Below are positions 60,225 to 64,000 of a stretch of 64,000 bases of DNA, piece by piece. Both the position numbers and the translations under genes were made by a program. Position 1 is the stretch's first letter, and each line of letters starts with the position of its first letter. This DNA comes from Maylandia zebra (Eukaryota > Chordata > Actinopteri > Cichliformes > Cichlidae): positions 25,610,060-25,674,059 of the forward strand of contig NC_135177.1 of NCBI RefSeq assembly GCF_041146795.1, written 5' to 3'. The notes under the pieces are model-generated. The model was not told the DNA's origin, made no database searches, and saw nothing but the letters and a program-made list of their open reading frames with translations.

Positions 60225-61785
60225 CTGTGCTCTGTTTTGACTCTGCTTGAAACGGTGAAGATGTCAATTACTTTTTATTCAGCAACATTATTTATTTACA
60301 TTGTTTTTTTGCACCCAAACACACACAAATACTTTGGAACAGCCTTTTAACTAAAAGTAAACTTAGCATTTAAAACCATATTTACTCATTTAAATGTTAA
60401 TTTTACATTTTTATCAGATTTTGTTTTTGTTTTTGCTGAAGTTTATACAAGATGTGTGTTTTATATTTAAAACTGCATTGTTTTTATGATGTTACAGATG
60501 TGTCAACAAACGTTTTTCACTTTTTTCAAACTGCTAAATTTGTTAATACAGCTCATCAGAATTTAACAATTAAAAAATCACTAACATGCACCATAAACAC
60601 TTTTTAGATCAGCATCAATGCTTTTTCAATAAGGAGAGATCACTTGTAAGGATTAAGCATGATTTATTGAGATGGAGAAAATAATGTATTTGGTGATTAG
60701 AGTCCAATGACTCATCATGGCAGAACCGAATCCCAGTGATTGAGTTTTTAACAGGATCCCCTCAGAGTCTAGACACTGGTGGAGGTGGTGAAGATGAAAA
60801 CTGAGGGTTGAGTAGAGCTCTGGCTAAGGTGTCTGAGGTGTAGCTGGGGAGGAGGTGAGTTGCATAAAAGAGAGTCTGAAAGGGAGAATGATGGAGTGGA
60901 CAGATTTAAACCGAAGCAGAGGCTGATTGGCTCAAAGAAGGCGAGTGCGAAGATGATTGGACTAGAATAATGATGTCACTTGTGAGATTAGCAGTGTGGA
61001 AAAGCAGTAGACACACCCAGGAAAGCAGGCAAGTGTGTGATTACAGATCTTCTGTATTGAATTTACACATAAGCTTTATTACTACAGCCCTAATGGTCTT
61101 CATTATCACCAGCAATACACAGCATTTCCAGAATACATGCATTTGTTATTATGCCACAAATTAAATAGAAAAGCTTTTACAGCTTTCAGCCCTGCAGCCT
61201 GTGTTTTTCAATTTTCATATTCATAAAAAACCCTAAAAATCTCTGGGAGATTAATAAAATAGAACTGTGCATATGTGCTTATTTACTACGCTGAGAGCTA
61301 AGGAGAAAAAACTGATCATGGTTAAAATACAGAATTCAGCTACTTGGTGAATACTTTGACCCAGGATGAGTGAATACAGATCTTCGTTATTGAACTTGCA
61401 CATAAGCTTCATTTGTATAAACTAGTGACAGAGGAAAAAGTGGCCATAATTTCACCACACGTCATTTACTTTCTTGCAGTATGCACTGTAAAAAAAAATC
61501 TCTCTGCATGACTTATATACCTCTAATATATCTTCTGCAGATTTGTTTTGTTGTTGTTTCCATATATACCAAAATGTAGCAAATATCCATATTGCTTTTT
61601 TATCCATAGTTATTTTGTCGTAGTTTGTTTTAAATAAAGCATTTTTGAAGCACAATGGAGACATGTTAAAATGAACTGCGCATAGTAAATTTGAATTTTG
61701 AAAGATGTTTTCACTTTTACGATGCTGACTGTATGAAGAGTTTTTTTTAAGACAAAATTTAATTATATGAAAAATAAGCATTTTG
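60225..61785. other. Intergenic, no gene seen
   Basis: The part at about 60640-61000 is purine-rich and repeat-like but was not recognised. Two related phrases, TACAGATCTTC.GTATTGAA.TT.CACATAAGCTT, occur at 61041 and 61376, so a short local duplication is present. Confidence 0.35.
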
Positions 61786-61789
61786 TCTA

Positions 61790-62240
61790 TGAAAATGAAT
61801 TTAGCCTTTAGTATTGTAAGTAAAATCCTCACCTGATGACTATAAAGGGTATAGTCCAGGGTGGGATCGACATCCCCTGGAAATCCTGTTATTTTTAAAA
61901 GGATGTCTAAAAATGAACAGACCTTAACTGAACTCACCTAAATAACACAAGTGGAGATGTACACCTCCACTTGTGTTATTTGGAGACGTTCAAAGGATTG
62001 CTTTCAGTCACTTAGAATTACAGCAAACCCCAATTTGTACTTTTCTTCATCAGTTTCTACTCTGGATTTTGTTATATGTTTTTAATTATGTTTGTTTGTA
62101 CATATTTTTACAGGTTTGAGTTTTAGGTTCGATGTCTTACATATATGTGTATTATCAAGTTATTTTTTGTAAGTTTTAGGTTGTTTTCAACAAAAAGGTG
62201 AATGAAAGCTAATTCATCTGCCGTCATTCCTCCAAATAAA
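61790..62240 (+). repeat. Local repeat unit, copy D, with hairpin
   Basis: Shares GGATCGACATCCCCTGGAAA and TTCATCAGTTTCTACTCTGG with copies A and B. It contains an exact 17-base-arm hairpin, AAATAACACAAGTGGAG / CTCCACTTGTGTTATTT, at 61940-61981, which the other copies lack. Confidence 0.65.
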
Positions 62241-62547
62241 GTAAATCAAACAAACTAGAGGCTTCAAACGGGACCTGAATCATGGAGTACACAGAGGAAT
62301 TTACCAACTGTTCTGTGTTTTTTCAACTGTTGTGCACTGTTTTGATAGCTGTTTCCAACGCAATGGTTTTATCAGCAAGTGAGTCCAATTTCATAGAATG
62401 ATCACCAAAGATTCCTTTAATTAGTCTGTTGGCTGTGTGGGTGTACTTTAATGCTGCAAACAGACTTGATTGTGCTAGGTTTATGTTACACTGCTAATAA
62501 ATGCAGTGTAACATACAGAAAACAAAGTAGCCACTTCTTCTTTCAGG

Positions 62548-63210
62548 TTATATAACACAAAAAATATACAAACATACAATGGATGTGCTGATGTTTTTGG
62601 CTTCGTGTCCATTCATGTCCGTTTTGTAGACTTGATAAGATTTGTTTGACATCAAGGAAGGGGATGGGGGGTCAGATTGACCAGAACACAGAGACCTGGG
62701 AATGCTCAGGAGCCGATACCGGAATTCCACACCCACGAAGGCATACAGAATCAGATGCTGTGACTGAACAAGCTTTGTTGCTTGTGTCAAAATGAAATGT
62801 TTTCAGCGTGTGATATTGTACAGCTTCCAACAGAGGAAGAAAACCACAATGCCTGCCATAATAATCTTAAAAGCTTTCTGCTTTTTAAATCCCTGGGCAC
62901 CACGCCACAGCTGATCCATGCTGCAGGAGTAACAGAAGATCATGATGGCCGAAGAAAGCATTTAGACCACTATTTCATAAATCAATGTGATTCAAGCGTC
63001 CAAGAATCTACTGCCTGTTGGCCAAACTTGGGATAGCTGTGAACACACTCTTCTCTACCTCGTCTTTCATCCAACACATCTTCTAAAAAATCCAGTCAGA
63101 GAAAGGAAGAAGCATCGACTGGCCTGAATGACCCAAGGCTTCTTTGGAAATACATCTAGTGTGGATGATCGACAGGTAGCAGTCAGGACTGTTTCAAACC
63201 AGGAAACTCA
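62548..63210 (-). pseudogene. Chemokine receptor pseudogene (CXCR-like)
   Basis: On the minus strand, in several frames: DCYLSIIHTRCISKEALG (end of span 3, DRY as DCY), IMIFCYSCSMDQLWRGAQGF and FKIIMAGIVVFFLCWKLYNI (spans 5-6; CWxPYN as CWKLYN), then LILYAFVGVEFRYRLLSI and PRSLCSGQSD (span 7 and tail). Spans 1-2 are not found and the pieces are separated by stops and shifts. The order fits a single decayed receptor, inverted relative to the three intact ones. Confidence 0.75.
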
Positions 63211-63529
63211 TAATAGAAACTGATCTAAATGTACCAAGAAATAAACGCGCCCTCTGCTAAATGATACAGGTACAGATCCAGGCACTTTCAAAGCATCTTC
63301 ACTCCAGCACAATACTTACTGTAAAAATTGTTCCAATGACATGTTTCCTATTGCTACCCTGCAAGTTTACTCCAGGAAACCCTCACACAGTACAGTATGC
63401 AGATGACAAGGTCATTTACCATAAAATGTCATTGACAGAAAAACACAATTATTCATTTCACTAATAAAATGTAGGAAGAAGCAGTAAGGTGTTGTTAGTG
63501 AATGGCATCTATTTTGCTGTTGTCTACTT

Positions 63530-63840
63530 GGGGGGAGGGGCAGCATCGGTGACAGAGATGCCATCAGGATCAAGAAACTAATCTGCAAGGCCGCAGTCAT
63601 CATTGGTCTGAAATTGGAGGTGTTTGGAGTGAGGAACACGAGGTCACTGAACAAACTGCCCTCCATCATGGACAGCCCATCACAACAGCTCCACTCCTCA
63701 CTTCTGAGGCAGCAGAGCTCCTTCCCCCTCAGACTGATTCAACCTCGCTGCCATAAAGAACTCTACAGGAAATCACTCCTACCGTTCTCTATGAAGCTCT
63801 TCATTCTGTGACACGTGATCACACCTGCCAGGCACAAAAG
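63530..63840 (+). mobile_element. Rex1/CR1-like LINE 3' relic
   Basis: The frame reads KLICKAAVIIGLKLEVFG, LNKLPSIMDSPSQQLHSSLL and SSFPLRLIQPRCHKELYRKS, the same polymerase C-terminus as at 37355-37708. The 3' tail runs toward the window end. Confidence 0.75.
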
Positions 63841-64000
63841 CCCAAACATATTTTATATTTTACTTTCATTCAGCTGTTCTTCTTATATTTACTGTATAAA
63901 TATTTTTTATTAATGAAATTTGCACTTCTCTCTTACACTCTGTCAGTCTTACCTTCACTGTTTTTTACTAACTTAATTTTTACTGTTCTTTGGTTTTTAT

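Noticed and set aside
61452-61937. Minus-strand open frame of 161 codons
   Set aside because: It runs across local repeat unit D, has no family signature and no codon pattern of a real protein.

Overview
The window is vertebrate nuclear DNA from a ray-finned fish. Genes are split into short exons with GT..AG introns, base composition is AT-rich, and the repeats are typical of teleosts: tRNA-derived SINEs, L2-like and Rex1-like LINEs, Tc1-like and hAT transposons, and long (GT)n tracts. A percomorph is likely and a cichlid is possible, but the sequence alone does not settle the species. I saw no LTR retrovirus, Polinton or CRISPR array.

Layout. 0.7-1.3 kb: decayed end of a CEACAM-like gene. 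3.0-11.3 kb (+): a CEACAM-like Ig adhesion gene with an N domain lacking the Ig cysteines, twelve C2 exons and a GPI-type tail. 12.0-12.9 kb (-): a five-exon gene for a small basic six-cysteine secreted protein, not visible as one open frame, which I read as fish CXCL17. 15.3-18.3 kb (-): pafah1b3. 20.9-24.4 kb (+): prr19, head to head with pafah1b3. 25.0-27.9 kb (-): a one-exon TLR11-family Toll-like receptor. 30.2-30.9 kb (-): cornifelin (cnfn). 31-40 kb: a repeat-rich gap holding an interrupted L2, a foldback element and a hAT element with a clean 8-bp target duplication. 41.5-59.6 kb (+): three CXCR3-like receptors. The first is conventional (DRY, NPLLY). The other two are near-identical atypical copies with QNY for DRY and RPLLY for NPLLY; the last has a LINE in its intron. 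62.5-63.2 kb (-): a broken chemokine-receptor copy.

The set CEACAM, CXCL17, PAFAH1B3, PRR19 and CNFN is the same neighbourhood as human 19q13.2, so much of this window is an ancient conserved block into which fish placed a TLR and a CXCR3 cluster. It is rich in immune and epithelial-surface genes. The most valuable item is the cxcl17-like gene: weak in plain homology, but supported by exon phases, six-cysteine spacing, a basic tail, a C-terminal x-P-x and synteny.
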